Origin: Inquilinus sp052113205
GTDB taxonomy: Bacteria; Pseudomonadota; Alphaproteobacteria; DSM-16000; Inquilinaceae
NCBI RefSeq assembly: GCF_052113205.1
Contig: NZ_JBFRCU010000016.1
Location: forward strand, 1-64,000
Direction of reading: 5' to 3'
Length of the DNA: 64,000 bases
Part shown: in pieces, positions 33,477 to 42,380 of the stretch
Layout: each line of letters opens with the position of its first letter
Numbering within the stretch: position 1 is the first letter of the stretch
Notes under the pieces: model-generated
Seen by the model: only the letters and a program-made list of their open reading frames with translations
The model's database searches: none
Told to the model about the DNA's origin: nothing
Program-made: the position numbers and the translations under genes

Positions 33477-34430
33477 TCACGATCCCTCCCCGGCGATCAG
33501 GCAGGCGGCCTGCTGGCCGGGGCCGAGGTCGACCGGCGGCGGATCCTCGACGGCACAGCGGTCGAAGGCAAGCGGGCAGCGGGTGCGGAAGCGGCAGCCG
33601 GAAGGCGGCCGGCGCGGGCTGGGCGGGTCGCCCTGCAGCAGCATGCGCTGCGCCCCCGGCACCGGGTGCAGCCGCGGCACGGCCGACAGCAGCGCCCGCG
33701 TATAGGGATGGCCGGGCTGGGACCAGACCCGCCCGGTCGGCCCGGACTCGACGATGCGGCCGAGATGCATCACCGCCACCCGGTCGGCGACGTGGCGCAC
33801 CACCGCTAGGTCGTGGCTGATGAAGAGATAGGCGAGGCCGAGCTCGGCCCCTAGTTCCGCCAGCAGGTCCAGCACCTGGGCGCGGACCGAGACGTCGAGC
33901 GCCGAGACCGGCTCGTCGCAGATCACCAGGCGCGGCCGCGGCGCCAGGGCGCGGGCGATGGCGACGCGCTGGCGCTGGCCGCCGGACAGCTCGTGCGGGT
34001 AGCGGTCGGCGAGGCCCTGGCCCAGGCCCACGCGGTCGAGCAGCCAGGCGACGCGGTCGCGCCGCTCGGCGCGGCCGACCCCAGCGACGCGCAGCGGGTC
34101 CGCGACCGCCGTTCCGATCGTGTCGCGCGGGTTGAGCGAGGCGACCGGGTCCTGGAACACCAGCTGGATCTGCGCCCGCAGCGGCCCGAGGGCGCGGCCC
34201 TGGCGGCGGGTGACGTCCTGCCCGGCGAAGCGGATGGTGCCGGCATCCGGATCGGCAAGCCGCGCGGCGAGCCGGCCGAGGGTGGACTTGCCGGAGCCGG
34301 ACTCGCCGACCAGCCCCAGCACCTCGCCCGGCGCCACCGTCAGCGACACGCCGTCGACCGCCTGCACGGCGTCCGGGGCGCGGCCGAAATGCTTCACGAC
34401 GTTGTCGAGGACGAGGAGGGGCTCTGTCAT
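33477..34430 (-). CDS. Oligopeptide/dipeptide ABC transporter ATP-binding protein (DppF/OppF-like)
   Basis: This second ATPase of a peptide-type importer (317 aa) has Walker A GESGSGKST, signature LSGGQRQR and Walker B LVICDEPVSALDV. The family C-terminal region (GHPYTRALLSAVP, then a Cys-containing CRFRTRCPLAFDRC) probably holds an iron-sulfur or structural cysteine cluster, as in other Opp/Dpp ATPases. The start overlaps the upstream ATPase stop (ATGA). Operon order on the minus strand is permease B, permease C, ATPase D, ATPase F. Confidence 0.9.
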   Translation of the reverse strand: MTEPLLVLDNVVKHFGRAPDAVQAVDGVSLTVAPGEVLGLVGESGSGKSTLGRLAARLADPDAGTIRFAGQDVTRRQGRALGPLRAQIQLVFQDPVASLNPRDTIGTAVADPLRVAGVGRAERRDRVAWLLDRVGLGQGLADRYPHELSGGQRQRVAIARALAPRPRLVICDEPVSALDVSVRAQVLDLLAELGAELGLAYLFISHDLAVVRHVADRVAVMHLGRIVESGPTGRVWSQPGHPYTRALLSAVPRLHPVPGAQRMLLQGDPPSPRRPPSGCRFRTRCPLAFDRCAVEDPPPVDLGPGQQAACLIAGEGS

Positions 34431-35248
34431 CGGCCCTCCCTCACCCACCTGGGCGCGTCGTCGACCGAGAGGGTCGCCGCCAGCAGCTCGCGGGTGTAGC
34501 CGTGCTGCGGGTCGTCCAGCACCTGGCGGGTGGGGCCGGTCTCGACCACGTGGCCGGCGCGCATCACGGCGACGCGGTCGGCCAGCTCGGCGACCACGCC
34601 GAAATCGTGGGTGACCAGCAGCAGCGCCATGCCGCGGCGGTCGCGCAAGCGGCGGAACAGGTCGAGGATCTGGGCCTGGACGGTGACGTCGAGCGCGGTC
34701 GTGGGTTCGTCCGCGATCAGGATCTCGGGACCGGCGGCAAGCGCCATGGCGATCATCGCCCGCTGGCGCATGCCGCCGGACAGCTCGTGCGGATAGGCGC
34801 CGGCCCGGGCGGCGGCATCGGCGATGCCGACCTCGGCCAGCAGCTCTACCGCCCGCGCCGCCCGGCCGTGTCCGAGGCCATGCGCCGCCAGCACCTCGCG
34901 CACCTGCTCGCCCACCGTCAGCACCGGGTTGAGGCTGGTGATCGGCTCCTGGAACACCATGCCGATGCGGCCGCCGCGGATCGGGCGCTGCGCCGGCTCG
35001 GGCAGGCCCAGCAGCTCCGTCCCCGCCAGGCGGATCGAGCCGGCGATGCGGGCGCCGGGCGGCAGCAGGCCGAGCGGCGCCAGCGCCACGGTCGACTTGC
35101 CGGAGCCGGATTCGCCGACCAGCGCCAGCGTCTCCCCGGCCGCGAGGTCGAGGTCGACGCCGTCGACCGCGCGCACCGCCCCGCCTTCGCCGAGATAGTC
35201 GACGGTCAGGCCGCGCATCGACAGCAGGGCCCCGGCCTCGGCCGTCAC
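34427..35248 (-). CDS. Oligopeptide/dipeptide ABC transporter ATP-binding protein (DppD/OppD-like)
   Basis: This is the first ATPase of the importer (273 aa), with Walker A GESGSGKST, signature LSGGMRQRAMIAMAL and Walker B ILIADEPTTALDVT. It ends at HGYTRELLAATL without the longer C-terminal cysteine domain seen in many DppD proteins. A GTG start at 35248 overlaps the preceding permease stop (GTGA), which I take as the start; MRGLTV further on is an alternative. Confidence 0.88.
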   Translation of the reverse strand: MTAEAGALLSMRGLTVDYLGEGGAVRAVDGVDLDLAAGETLALVGESGSGKSTVALAPLGLLPPGARIAGSIRLAGTELLGLPEPAQRPIRGGRIGMVFQEPITSLNPVLTVGEQVREVLAAHGLGHGRAARAVELLAEVGIADAAARAGAYPHELSGGMRQRAMIAMALAAGPEILIADEPTTALDVTVQAQILDLFRRLRDRRGMALLLVTHDFGVVAELADRVAVMRAGHVVETGPTRQVLDDPQHGYTRELLAATLSVDDAPRWVREGR

Positions 35249-36075
35249 CGCCGCCTCCGCCGCGGGTCGAGCGCGGCCGTGAGCGCCTCGCCGAGCAGGC
35301 TGACCGACAGCACGGCGACGACGATCGCCACCCCGGGGATGGCGGAGAGGGTCCAGGCGCTGCGCAGCACGGCGCGGCCATCGGCGATCATGCTGCCCCA
35401 GCTGACCCGGTTCGGGTCGCCGAGACCGAGGAAGGCGAGCGCCGATTCGATCAGGATGGCGCTGGCGGTGATCACGGTGGCCAGCACCAGCACCGGCGCC
35501 AGCGCGTTGGGCAGCAGCTTGGCGAAGGCGATCCGCGCCCAGCCCATGCCCATGCAGCGATAGGCGTCGACGAAGTCGCGCCGGGCCAGGGCCATGATCT
35601 CGGCCCGCACCACCCGGGCCGGGCTGGTCCAGGCGCCGAGGCCGATGGCGAGAACGACGTTGCCGAGCGACGGGCCCAGCACCAGGATCAGCGCCAGGGC
35701 CAGGACGAAGCTGGGCACGGTCTGCACCGCCTCGGTCAGCCGCATCAGCGCCTCGTCGACCCAGCCGCCGAGGAAGCCGGCGGTGGTGCCGACCAAGAGG
35801 CCGATGCCGACCGCCATCGCCGCCGCCGCGGCGCCGACCAGCAGCGAGACGCGGGCGCCGTGGAACAGCTGGGCCAGCACGTCGCGGCCGAGCCGATCGG
35901 TGCCCAGCCAATGCGCCGGGTCCTGGAACGGCGGCAGCTGCGCCGGGCCGGCGATCGCCATCGGGTCGCCCGGGAAGATCCAGCCGGCGGTCAGCGCCAT
36001 GCCCAGCACCAGCACCAGGCCGGCGAGGCCGAGCCGGCCATTGCGGTCGGCCAGGAAGCGGCGGAGGACGCGCAT
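35245..36075 (-). CDS. Peptide-type ABC transporter permease (DppC/OppC-like)
   Basis: This 276-aa inner-membrane permease has the OppC-type N-terminus (DPAHWLGTDRLGRDVLAQLFHGARVSLLVG) and the EAA loop REIMALARRDFVDAYRCMGM-like. ILIESALAFLGLGDPNRVSWGSMI is diagnostic for the DppC subfamily. The open frame runs upstream through a family B repeat, whose translation (SFPRKRESL, DPRFRGDD) is not protein. The ATG at 36075 is therefore chosen. Confidence 0.9.
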   Translation of the reverse strand: MRVLRRFLADRNGRLGLAGLVLVLGMALTAGWIFPGDPMAIAGPAQLPPFQDPAHWLGTDRLGRDVLAQLFHGARVSLLVGAAAAAMAVGIGLLVGTTAGFLGGWVDEALMRLTEAVQTVPSFVLALALILVLGPSLGNVVLAIGLGAWTSPARVVRAEIMALARRDFVDAYRCMGMGWARIAFAKLLPNALAPVLVLATVITASAILIESALAFLGLGDPNRVSWGSMIADGRAVLRSAWTLSAIPGVAIVVAVLSVSLLGEALTAALDPRRRRR

Positions 36076-36120
36076 CAGCGCGGCCTCGATGGGCGGCTGG
36101 ACTCGATTTGAAAGAAAGAC

Positions 36121-36199
36121 GTCATCCCCGCGAAAGCGGGGATCTCCTGCCGCCCTGGCCAACCGCGGACGAAGGGATTCCCGCTTTCGCGGGAATGAC
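36121..36199. repeat. Palindromic repeat, family B, inside the ABC transporter operon
   Basis: The arms GTCATCCCCGCGAAAGCGGG and CCCGCTTTCGCGGGAATGAC lie in the short space between the DppB-like and DppC-like genes. As a strong hairpin within a polycistronic message it may affect mRNA stability or attenuate the downstream genes. Confidence 0.88.
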
Positions 36200-36220
36200 G
36201 ATGAAGGGAGGGATTGGGAG

Positions 36221-37201
36221 TCATCGCGTCCCCCGCAGCCGTGGGTCCAGCCTCGCATAGAGCAAGTCCACCGCCAGGTTGACCGCGATCACCATCACCG
36301 CGCTGGCCAGGATGATGCCGAGCAGCAGGTTGAGGTCGCGCTTGGTCACCGCCTCATAGGCCAGGCGGCCGAGGCCGGGGATGGCGAAGACGCTCTCGAT
36401 CACCACGCTGCCGCCCAGCAGCATGCCGAAATGGATGCCGAACACCGTGACCATGGGCAGCAGCGCGTTGCGCGCGACATGGCGCCAGGTGATGCGGCCG
36501 GGCGGCAGGCCCTTGGCCCGGGCGGTGCGGACGAAGTCGCTGCCCGCCACCTCCAGCATGCCGGCCCGCATCAGCCGGAGATAGACCGCGACATACATCA
36601 GCGACAGCGCCACGGCGGGCAGCACCAGGTGGCGGGCGATGTCGGCCACATAGGCCCAGCCGGTGTCGAAGCCAGGCACGGTGGCAATGCCGGCCAGCGG
36701 CAGCCAGCGCAGCTTGACGGCGAAGGCGACGATCAGCATTAGCCCGATCCAGAAGCCGGGCATGGCGTAGAGCAGCAGGCCGAAGCCGGTGATCAGCGTG
36801 TCTAGCCGGCCACGGCCCTTGAGGTGGCTCTGGGCCGCGGCGACGCCGAGCAGGGTGCCGATGGAGAGCGCCAGGGACAGGGCGGCGGCCATCAGGAGCG
36901 CGGTGTTGCCCGCCCGCTCCAGCACCAGGCCGAGCACCGGGCGGGAGAAGCCGACCGACCAGCCGAGGTCGAGCCGGGCGATGCGGGAGAGGTAGAGGCC
37001 GAGTTGCACCGGCCAGGGCTGGTCGAGCCCGTATTCCGCGCGCAGCCGGGCGATCAGCCCGGGGTCGCCGGCGCCCATCTCGACCACCAGCGCGTCGACG
37101 GCGTCGCCCGGCGCCAGCCGCAGCAGCAGGAAGGCCAGGCAGACGACGATCAGCAGCACCGGCACCGCCTGGACCAGGCGCCGGACGAGAAGCGGTTTCA
37201 T
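36221..37201 (-). CDS. Peptide-type ABC transporter permease (DppB/OppB-like)
   Basis: The 326-aa permease has six probable helices. The N-terminal RRLVQAVPVLLIVVCLAFLLLRLAPGD is the standard OppB start. The EAA loop is FVRTARAKGLPPGRITWRHVARNALLP, and VVIESVFAIPGLGRLAYEAV is a family signature. It is the first gene of the four-gene cluster. The matching substrate-binding protein is absent here and is probably the gene at 45936-47549 on the same strand. Confidence 0.9.
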   Translation of the reverse strand: MKPLLVRRLVQAVPVLLIVVCLAFLLLRLAPGDAVDALVVEMGAGDPGLIARLRAEYGLDQPWPVQLGLYLSRIARLDLGWSVGFSRPVLGLVLERAGNTALLMAAALSLALSIGTLLGVAAAQSHLKGRGRLDTLITGFGLLLYAMPGFWIGLMLIVAFAVKLRWLPLAGIATVPGFDTGWAYVADIARHLVLPAVALSLMYVAVYLRLMRAGMLEVAGSDFVRTARAKGLPPGRITWRHVARNALLPMVTVFGIHFGMLLGGSVVIESVFAIPGLGRLAYEAVTKRDLNLLLGIILASAVMVIAVNLAVDLLYARLDPRLRGTR

Positions 37202-37294
37202 CGGGCGGCTCCGGGATCCGCGGGAGCGGCAGCTTAGCGCGGCGAACCGGCGAATTCACGGACCGTCGGCGCCGACCCTCCCCGGCGCCGGCGG

Positions 37295-37753
37295 CTAGAA
37301 CTTCGAGAGGATCTCGGCCTTCTTGGCGTCGAACTCGCCCTCGGTGAGGATGCCGGCGTCGCGCAGGGCGCCCAGCCGCTTGAGATGCTCGATCGGGCCC
37401 TCCGCCGGCGCCGGCGCGGGGTCGGCCCGGCGCAGCTGGTCCAGCCGGGCGCACAGCGCGTCGACCAGGTCGCGCCGCTCGAAGGTCTTGAACACCAGCG
37501 GCTCGCCCGGGCCGAGCAGCCTGATCACGTGATGGCCCAGGGTGGAGCGGGCCTCGACCGCGGTGATCCGGTTGACCGGCACCGCCTCCAGCGCCTCGCC
37601 GAACAGGCCCTTGCGGTACAGGCAGGCGCGCTCGCTGGTGAGGATCAGCATGCCGTTGCGCTGGCTGTTCTCCAGGAACAGCTCGATGGTCTCGCCGGGC
37701 CGGAGATGGCGCCAGCGGAACTCGGCGACGTGCTTGGGCTCCTTATGCTTCAC
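37295..37753 (-). CDS. SHOCT-domain protein
   Basis: The protein of about 152 aa has an N-terminal PH-like beta domain (LRPGETIELFLENSQRNGMLILTSERACLYRKGL... VNRITAVEA) and a C-terminal SHOCT motif (IEHLKRLGALRDAGILTEGEFDAKKAEILSKF). SHOCT domains are short oligomerisation modules. Function unknown. The start is uncertain: a GTG at 37753 (VKHKEPK) is preferred over a TTG at 37783. The gene lies upstream of, and on the same strand as, the permease cluster. Confidence 0.7.
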   Translation of the reverse strand: MKHKEPKHVAEFRWRHLRPGETIELFLENSQRNGMLILTSERACLYRKGLFGEALEAVPVNRITAVEARSTLGHHVIRLLGPGEPLVFKTFERRDLVDALCARLDQLRRADPAPAPAEGPIEHLKRLGALRDAGILTEGEFDAKKAEILSKF

Positions 37754-37901
37754 CGAAACCCCCAGGAAAATACTGCAGCGCAATACGCGCGCTAATATGC
37801 CGGATGAGGACGGAAATGAGAAGGTGGACGGCAGCCTCGAACCAATTTTATGTACATTTGGCGCGGTGACCGGCCGCGATCGCCGGAGGCTGCTTCGTGG
37901 T

Positions 37902-38030
37902 GCCTCTCCCGCCTCGCGGGAGAGGTCGGGATCGCGCAGCGAGACCGGGTGAGGGCGGATCCCGGCCTCGACAAACCCCCCTCACCCGGAGGCGCAAGCG
38001 CCTCCGACCTCTCCCGTAAACGGGAGAGGC
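37902..38030. repeat. Composite palindromic repeat, family A (two hairpins plus spacer)
   Basis: A family A hairpin stands at each end (GCCTCTCCCGCCTCGCGGG... and ...CCTCTCCCGTAAACGGGAG). Between them is an inner inverted pair GGGTGAGGG / CCCTCACCC around CCTCGACAAA. The whole unit is a nested palindrome of about 130 bp. A near-identical composite lies at 61884-62013. Confidence 0.88.
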
Positions 38031-38070
38031 AAAAACAATCGATTGTGTCCCTAGTTCTCCAACTCACACC

Positions 38071-38154
38071 GTCATTGCGAGCGTAGCGAAGCAATCCAGG
38101 GCCGTTCGAGCGGAGGCATGGATTGCTTCGTCGGCTTCGCCTCCTCGCAATGAC
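38071..38154. repeat. Palindromic repeat, family C
   Basis: The arms begin GTCATTGCGAGCGTAGCGAA and end TTCGCCTCCTCGCAATGAC, with GCAATCCA / TGGATTGC inside. Sister copies are at 48817 and, diverged, at 52068. With the composite repeat just upstream it fills the 394-bp gap 37784-38177, which holds no gene. Confidence 0.88.
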
Positions 38155-38177
38155 GGAGTTGGGATGTGCTGAGGCGG

Positions 38178-38834
38178 CTAGCTGCTGTCCGGATTCGGCG
38201 GTTCCGGCTCGGGCCGGCCGGTGTCGGACTCGTCCGACTCGGCGGACCAGTCGTCCGTGGTTTCGCGATCGGCCGCCTCGGTCTCCCGCGGCGGGACGGG
38301 CGTCATCTCGGTGCCCTCGTCCCAGCTCTGCGGCAGCCGCACCGGCGGGTGGCCGATCTTGCGGCAGACCTCCCGCACCAATTCTTCCGCCGACAGCGTG
38401 TCCAGTTGCGCGTCGAGCATCTCGTCTTCGACCAGCGACTCCCACGCCATCGCCCGCATGCATTCGGCGTCCACCCCGCGCTCGGGCTGTGCCGTCGCCT
38501 CGCCGACCATTTGGGCCGCGCGCTCGCGACGCTGCCGGCGGCGGGCTTCCTCGCCCGAGGCCTTGCGCTCGTCCCGCCGCGTCATGAAGCCGGTGCGGAT
38601 CCGGTCGGTCAGGGCGACCGTCAGACGCACAGAGCGCGTCAGCCGCGCCTGGATCAGGCCAAAAGCCGGCGGCGGCGCCTTCGGGTCGTGATGCGCCCGC
38701 TCCTGCTGCCGCTCGGTCAGGCGCTTGCAGCGCATGTCGATCTCGGCCGCCTCGCGCAGCGTGGTCAGCGCCCAGCCCGTCCAATGCATGTCGGGGTCGG
38801 TCGGCCGGATCGGTTCGGATCGCGCCTCATTCAT
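38178..38834 (-). CDS. Hypothetical protein
   Basis: The protein of about 218 aa is hydrophilic. The N-terminal half is helical and Arg-rich (MHWTGWALTTLREAAEIDMRCKRLTERQQE; RRDERKASGEEARRRQRRERAAQMV). The C-terminal half is acidic and disordered (ETTDDWSAESDESDTGRPEPEP). No signal peptide, membrane segment or family is recognised. No good ribosome site marks the start; the ATG at 38834 is used, with 38846 as alternative. The strong charge bias suggests a nucleic-acid-associated or regulatory protein, which is speculation. Confidence 0.55.
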   Translation of the reverse strand: MNEARSEPIRPTDPDMHWTGWALTTLREAAEIDMRCKRLTERQQERAHHDPKAPPPAFGLIQARLTRSVRLTVALTDRIRTGFMTRRDERKASGEEARRRQRRERAAQMVGEATAQPERGVDAECMRAMAWESLVEDEMLDAQLDTLSAEELVREVCRKIGHPPVRLPQSWDEGTEMTPVPPRETEAADRETTDDWSAESDESDTGRPEPEPPNPDSS

Positions 38835-38940
38835 AGAACATAGCATGAACGAAGATCGCGGATGCGCGCAATGCACATTTCGTTTCCTCAGCGGGACGGC
38901 TCGCCGCGACCAAGCGGCGGACCGTCCCGCCGGACGATGC

Positions 38941-40101
38941 TCAGCTCTCCACCTGCCCGGATTTCGGCTGCAGGGCGATGTCGACCGAGAGGGTCTGGGT
39001 CTTGCCGTCGCGCAGCACCTCCATCGGGACGGCCGTGCCGGACGCGGTCTCCGCCACCAGCCGCGGCAGGTCCTTCGACTGCGCCACCGGCTTGCCGCCG
39101 AACGACACGATCACGTCGCCCTGGCGCAGGCCGGCCTTCAGCGCCGGGCTGTTCTTCTGCACCTCGGCGACGAGGGCGCCCTTGGCCGAGTCGAGGCCGG
39201 CCGCCTCGGCCAGCTCCGGCGTCAACGCCTGGATCTGCACGCCGAGCCAGCCGCGCTGGACGCTGCCATGCTCGCGGATCTGGGCGATCACCGACTTGGC
39301 CAGGTTGGACGGGATGGCGAAGCCGATGCCGACCGAGCCGCCCGAGGGCGAGTAGATCTCGCTGTTGATGCCGATGACCTTGCCGCCGGCGTCGAAGCTG
39401 GGGCCGCCGGAGTTGCCGGGGTTGATCGGCGCGTCGATCTGCAGGAAGTCTTCCAGCGGGTTGGAGTTGATGTCGCGGCCGCGGGCCGAGACGATGCCGG
39501 CGGTGACGGTGCCGCCGAGGCCGTAGGGGTTGCCGATCGCCATCACCCAGTCGCCGACCTGGGCGGCATCGCTGTCGCCCCATTCCACCGCGGTCAGCGG
39601 CTTGTCGGCCTTGACCTTGATCAAGGCGAGGTCGGTCTTCGGGTCGGTGCCGACCACCTTGGCCGGCAGCACGGTGCCGTCATTGAGGGTGACCGAGATT
39701 TCGTCGGCGTCCTTCACCACATGGTTGTTGGTGACGATGTAGCCGGCCGGATCGATGATGAAGCCGGAGCCGGCGCCATGGATCGCCTGGCCGCCCCGCG
39801 GTCCGGGGCCGCGCGGGCCGTCGCGATCCGCGACCTGGGCCGGCCCCTGATGGCCGGTGATCGCGACATTGACGACACCCGGCATCACCTGGTGCGCCAG
39901 CCCGGCAAAAGAGCCGGAGGCGGCCGGAACGAGGGAGGCCGTGGCGACGGGGGCGGCCACCGGCGGCTGGCTCTCCGCCACGGCCGGGGCCCCGAAGGCC
40001 AGGACCGCCCCGACCGGCACGCCGATCAGGGCCGTGCCGACCAGCAGCGCCGCCGTCATCCGGCGCAGGCCGGGCCGCCGGCCGTCGAAGGGGGTCTTCA
40101 T
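38941..40101 (-). CDS. HtrA/Deg-family periplasmic serine protease
   Basis: This protein-quality-control protease is anchored or exported by an N-terminal hydrophobic segment (MTAALLVGTALIGVPVGAVLAF). The trypsin-like triad is visible: H127 (TNNHVV), D157 (KTDLALIKV) and S231 (GNSGGP). A single PDZ domain follows (about 275-375: GWLGVQIQALTPELAEAAGL ... ALKAGLRQGDVIVSFGG). At 386 aa with one PDZ it resembles DegS-type members more than two-PDZ DegP. The ATG at 40101 has GGAG upstream. Confidence 0.9.
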   Translation of the reverse strand: MKTPFDGRRPGLRRMTAALLVGTALIGVPVGAVLAFGAPAVAESQPPVAAPVATASLVPAASGSFAGLAHQVMPGVVNVAITGHQGPAQVADRDGPRGPGPRGGQAIHGAGSGFIIDPAGYIVTNNHVVKDADEISVTLNDGTVLPAKVVGTDPKTDLALIKVKADKPLTAVEWGDSDAAQVGDWVMAIGNPYGLGGTVTAGIVSARGRDINSNPLEDFLQIDAPINPGNSGGPSFDAGGKVIGINSEIYSPSGGSVGIGFAIPSNLAKSVIAQIREHGSVQRGWLGVQIQALTPELAEAAGLDSAKGALVAEVQKNSPALKAGLRQGDVIVSFGGKPVAQSKDLPRLVAETASGTAVPMEVLRDGKTQTLSVDIALQPKSGQVES

Positions 40102-40335
40102 CTCCAACTCCACCAGTCTCGGATCGCCGACGTCATGGTGCGGCGTGTACCGGTGAAGATAAGATCGCGACGCTGAATTTGCCCTGGCGAGGGGATTACA
40201 TCGGAGCAATCCATCCCTTGGCATCTCTGGACTGCCCCCGGAACGAAACGGAGGAGGTGATGCGGGCGGTCAGGGGGCGGATGCCCGGCACGCCGACGAC
40301 GCGGCCGAGACGATCGATCCCGGCTCCAACAGGCG

Positions 40336-40713
40336 TCAGGAAATGCGATCCCGAACGACGGCTTTGCAGGGGAGAAGCCTGTGGACCTCGCCGAGCTCCT
40401 GGGCGTGATGGGCGCCCCATTCGATCAGGGAGGCCAGGATGGGCCGCAGGCTCTCGCCGAGCGGCGTGAGCAGGTATTCGATGCCCTGGCCGTCCTCGGC
40501 GCTGGGCTGCCGGCGCACCATCCCATGGTCCTCCAGCGCTCGAAGCTGCTCGATCAACACCTTCTGCGAGATGCCGGCAATGCGCTTCTCCAGCTCGCAG
40601 ATGCGTTGCGGGCCATCCGACAGCACGTCGAGGATGACCGCCTTCCAGCGCCCTGAAAGGACGCCCAGCGCGCGCTCGACCGGCAGGCCCGGCAGTCTCT
40701 TGATGATCTTCAT
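40336..40713 (-). CDS. HxlR-family transcriptional regulator
   Basis: The 125-aa winged-helix regulator has the HxlR signature: ALGVLSGRWKAVILDVLSDGPQRICELEKRIAGISQKVLIEQLRALEDHGMVRR. Members sense formaldehyde, quinones or other electrophiles, often through a cysteine. Only C39 of the recognition region and C116 near the end are present. It is divergent from the Old Yellow Enzyme gene 84 bp away, which is the probable target. Confidence 0.88.
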   Translation of the reverse strand: MKIIKRLPGLPVERALGVLSGRWKAVILDVLSDGPQRICELEKRIAGISQKVLIEQLRALEDHGMVRRQPSAEDGQGIEYLLTPLGESLRPILASLIEWGAHHAQELGEVHRLLPCKAVVRDRIS

Positions 40714-40797
40714 GGCCGACCACTGACCAAAGCGTGTGTGGATGGGATGGCTGCTGCCGAATACATCTTCGGGCAGGATCTAACCGGAGGAAGACCT

Positions 40798-41988
40798 ATG
40801 GTTGACCTGTTCGAATCGCAAGTGCTCGGCGCCACCGTCGCGCTGAAGAGCCGCATCGTCATGGCGCCGATGACTCGCACGCGGACGTCCGAGGATGACG
40901 TCCCGAATGACCTGATGGCGACCTATTACGGCCAGCGGGCCGGGGCCGGCCTGATCGTGACCGAAGCCACCGACGTCGCCCCGTCCAGCAAGGGCTATGC
41001 CCTGACGCCCGGCATCCACACGGACGCCCAGCGGCAGGGCTGGCGCCTGGTGACCGATGAAGTCCACCGCCAGGGCGGCACGATCTTCATGCAGATCTGG
41101 CATGTCGGCCGGATGGCCCATCCGTCGCTCATGCCGGATGGCGAGGCCCCCTGGGGCGTGACCGAGGACAGGGCCGAGCACTCGGACGTGTTCGCCCATG
41201 GCGCGGATGGCAGGCTGGGCTTCATTCGTGCCGGCACGCCGAGGCGCCTCGGCACCGATGACGTCTCGGCCCTGGTCGGCACCTTTGCCCAGGCTTTCGC
41301 CAACGCGCGGCAGGCCGGCTTCGATGGCGTCGAAATCCACGGGGCCAACGGCTATCTGTTCGACCAGTTCATGAACTCGGCGCTCAACACCCGAACCGAC
41401 CGCTACGGCGGCGGCCACGTCGAGGATCGCACGCGCTTCCTGATGGAGGTCGTCGACGCGGCGGTGCGAGAACTGGGCCCGGGGCGGGTCGGCGTTCGCC
41501 TGTCTCCGTTCGGCAAGTACAACTCCATGCCCGCGGACCCTCTCGCCGAAGAAACCCTGCTACATGTCTGCGAGGAACTGGGCCGCCGCAGCGTCGCATA
41601 CCTGCATCTGGTCTACCAGCTGATGCCGGCGGGCAACATGGAGAGCAGCGAGTTCAAGGAGCGCCACATCGACCACGCGGTGCTGGCCAGGGTCCGGGCG
41701 GCGTTTCCCGGCACGATCATCTGGTGCGGCGGCTTCACCGACCGCGAGAGCGCCCAGGCGGCGCTCGACACCGGGCTGGTGGACCTGATCGCCTTCGGCC
41801 GGCCATACATCGCCAACCCGGACCTCGCCGAGCGACTCAAGCACGGCTGGCCGCCAGCCGAAGCGGACCCATCGACCTATTACACCCGGCGTGGCGACGT
41901 GGGTTACACGGACTTCCCGGCCTGTTCGACAGCAGCGGCGCACGCGCAGGCTGACCGCGGCGGGTCGAGCCGGCATCCGATGCCCTGA
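40798..41988 (+). CDS. Old Yellow Enzyme family alkene reductase (NemA-like)
   Basis: This FMN-dependent NAD(P)H oxidoreductase of 396 aa reduces activated C=C bonds, nitro compounds or quinones. It shows RIVMAPMTRTR at the start, MQIWHVGRMAHPS with the flavin-side residues, and GFDGVEIHGANGYLFDQFMNSALNTRTDRYGG, the OYE signature. The C-terminus includes GLVDLIAFGRPYIANPDL. The ATG at 40798 has GGAGGA upstream. The last 30 or so residues are an unusual extension. It is paired with a divergent HxlR regulator. Confidence 0.92.
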   Translation: MVDLFESQVLGATVALKSRIVMAPMTRTRTSEDDVPNDLMATYYGQRAGAGLIVTEATDVAPSSKGYALTPGIHTDAQRQGWRLVTDEVHRQGGTIFMQIWHVGRMAHPSLMPDGEAPWGVTEDRAEHSDVFAHGADGRLGFIRAGTPRRLGTDDVSALVGTFAQAFANARQAGFDGVEIHGANGYLFDQFMNSALNTRTDRYGGGHVEDRTRFLMEVVDAAVRELGPGRVGVRLSPFGKYNSMPADPLAEETLLHVCEELGRRSVAYLHLVYQLMPAGNMESSEFKERHIDHAVLARVRAAFPGTIIWCGGFTDRESAQAALDTGLVDLIAFGRPYIANPDLAERLKHGWPPAEADPSTYYTRRGDVGYTDFPACSTAAAHAQADRGGSSRHPMP

Positions 41989-42135
41989 GGCGTCCCGCAC
42001 ACCGGGCCCGGTCAGTCGGTGCGCGGCGGGCGGTCGAAGTTTCGCGGTCGAGTTCGCGATAGGACGGTGCCCGGAATGCGGCACCCCGTTCCGACAGAAG
42101 CGGTATCCCTTGACCGAGGGATCGGTTCGCCCAAA

Positions 42136-42152
42136 GTAAGGAAGATCCTTAC
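42136..42152. promoter_or_regulatory. Perfect inverted repeat before the MazE-like gene (putative operator)
   Basis: GTAAGGA-AGA-TCCTTAC has 7-bp perfect arms and a 3-base centre and ends 12 nt before the antitoxin ATG. Autoregulated toxin-antitoxin operons carry such palindromes. Binding is inferred from position only. Confidence 0.5.
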
Positions 42153-42164
42153 CGGGACCTCGCG

Positions 42165-42380
42165 ATGATCACCAGCCGATTGACCAGCAAGGCGCAGACG
42201 ACGATTCCGCAGCCGATCCGCGCCGCGCTGCGGCTGCGCGACGGCGACGAGATCGCTTATGAGATCGCGAGCGACCACGTGATACTGCGCAAGGCCAAAC
42301 CTGCGCCGGCCGACGACCCCTTCCGGACCTTCGAGGAGTGGGAGTCCGAAGCGGACAGGCGGGCCTATGCCAAGCTTTAG
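42165..42380 (+). CDS. AbrB/MazE-type antitoxin
   Basis: The 71-aa protein has an N-terminal SpoVT-AbrB swapped-hairpin domain (SRLTSKAQTTIPQPIRAALRLRDGDEIAYEI) that binds DNA. The C-terminal tail (DPFRTFEEWESEADRRAY) would wrap the toxin. The toxin gene that overlaps its 3' end is broken (42367-42648), so it survives as an orphan antitoxin. Confidence 0.85.
   Translation: MITSRLTSKAQTTIPQPIRAALRLRDGDEIAYEIASDHVILRKAKPAPADDPFRTFEEWESEADRRAYAKL

Noticed and set aside
36076..36258. The upstream extension of the DppC-like permease frame
   Set aside because: It is also translated family B repeat (SFPRKRESL, DPRFRGDD); the permease start at 36075 fits the family.
37902..38154. An insertion sequence in the repeat-rich gap
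   Set aside because: No transposase frame and no IS-like ends; the region consists of two short palindromic elements.
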